Source of the DNA: Reichenbachiella faecimaris
GTDB taxonomy: Bacteria; Bacteroidota; Bacteroidia; Cytophagales; Cyclobacteriaceae
Length of the DNA: 64,000 bases
Reading direction: 5' to 3'
Assembly (NCBI RefSeq): GCF_900176375.1
Contig: NZ_FWYF01000002.1
Span: 470,161 to 534,160, forward strand
How positions within the stretch are numbered: position 1 is the stretch's first letter; every line of letters starts with the position of its first letter. The notes beneath the pieces are model-generated. The model ran no database searches, was not told where the DNA came from, and worked only from the letters and a program-made list of their open reading frames with translations. Both the position numbers and the translations under genes were made by a program. Positions 63,981-64,000 of the stretch are shown in pieces.

Positions 63981-64000
63981 ATGAAAAAGAAAATCATACT
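63981..64000 (+). CDS. Start of a further gene, cut by the window end
   Basis: ATG at 63981 reads MKKKII and continues out of the window. The lysine-rich start suggests a signal peptide. Nothing more can be said. Confidence 0.35.

Overview
The window looks like chromosomal DNA of a free-living, probably marine member of the Bacteroidota, most likely Cytophagales (inference). Supporting signs are the SusC/SusD pair, the Bacteroidota-type -7 promoter box TAnnTTTG upstream of several genes, a Na+-translocating NADH:quinone reductase operon, a PadR/permease-prefix transporter pair, many Sec and lipoprotein signals, and weak Shine-Dalgarno sequences. I saw no rRNA, tRNA, CRISPR array, transposase or prophage gene, so most of the window is ordinary chromosome.

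Layout. 1-2.3 kb: end of a SusC-like porin and its SusD-like lipoprotein. 2.3-5.2 kb: a peptidase P / beta-propeller lipoprotein / GreA-like operon joined by ATGA overlaps. 5.2-5.8 kb: a MazEF-like toxin-antitoxin pair whose toxin is frameshifted. 5.8-13.5 kb: a complete eight-gene histidine operon on the minus strand (hisG-D-C-B-H-A-F-IE). It is preceded by a 17-codon leader peptide with five consecutive His codons and an attenuator, and closed by a strong terminator. 13.5-16.1 kb: ZIP transporter, methyltransferase, ApbE. 16.2-19.1 kb: ruvB, an AT-rich orphan lipoprotein, queG. 19.2-27 kb: M3 peptidase, small lipoprotein, MATE pump, acs with a 36-codon ORF behind it, purM. 27.3-31.4 kb: a small unknown protein with a mosaic TPR histidine kinase, then a GH15 hydrolase. 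31.6-38.6 kb: tpiA, a repeat protein, prmA and a 1649-residue secreted protein.

38.6-41.8 kb: EF-hand protein, peroxiredoxin-like protein, an unknown secreted protein, tag, and a 43-residue membrane microprotein. 41.8-47.8 kb: a GAF protein divergent from ppk1, facing an HD protein with a Pycsar-effector-like membrane tail. 47.9-53.7 kb: an SdiA-regulated-like lipoprotein translationally coupled to a 1219-residue phosphoesterase / kinase-like / outer-membrane-barrel fusion, an NlpC/P60-like protein and a small barrel protein. 53.9-58.9 kb: PadR regulator with ABC permease, and a POTRA-barrel protein. 59-63.7 kb: nqrABCDE with no nqrF before the terminator. ApbE at 15-16 kb is the flavin transferase that NqrB and NqrC would need.

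Points most worth follow-up are the his attenuator, the ppk1/GAF/HD-Pycsar-like cluster, the phosphoesterase-barrel fusion, the frameshifted toxin, the composition break inside the TPR kinase, the split Na+-NQR locus, and several microproteins. No complete undescribed system can be asserted from sequence alone.
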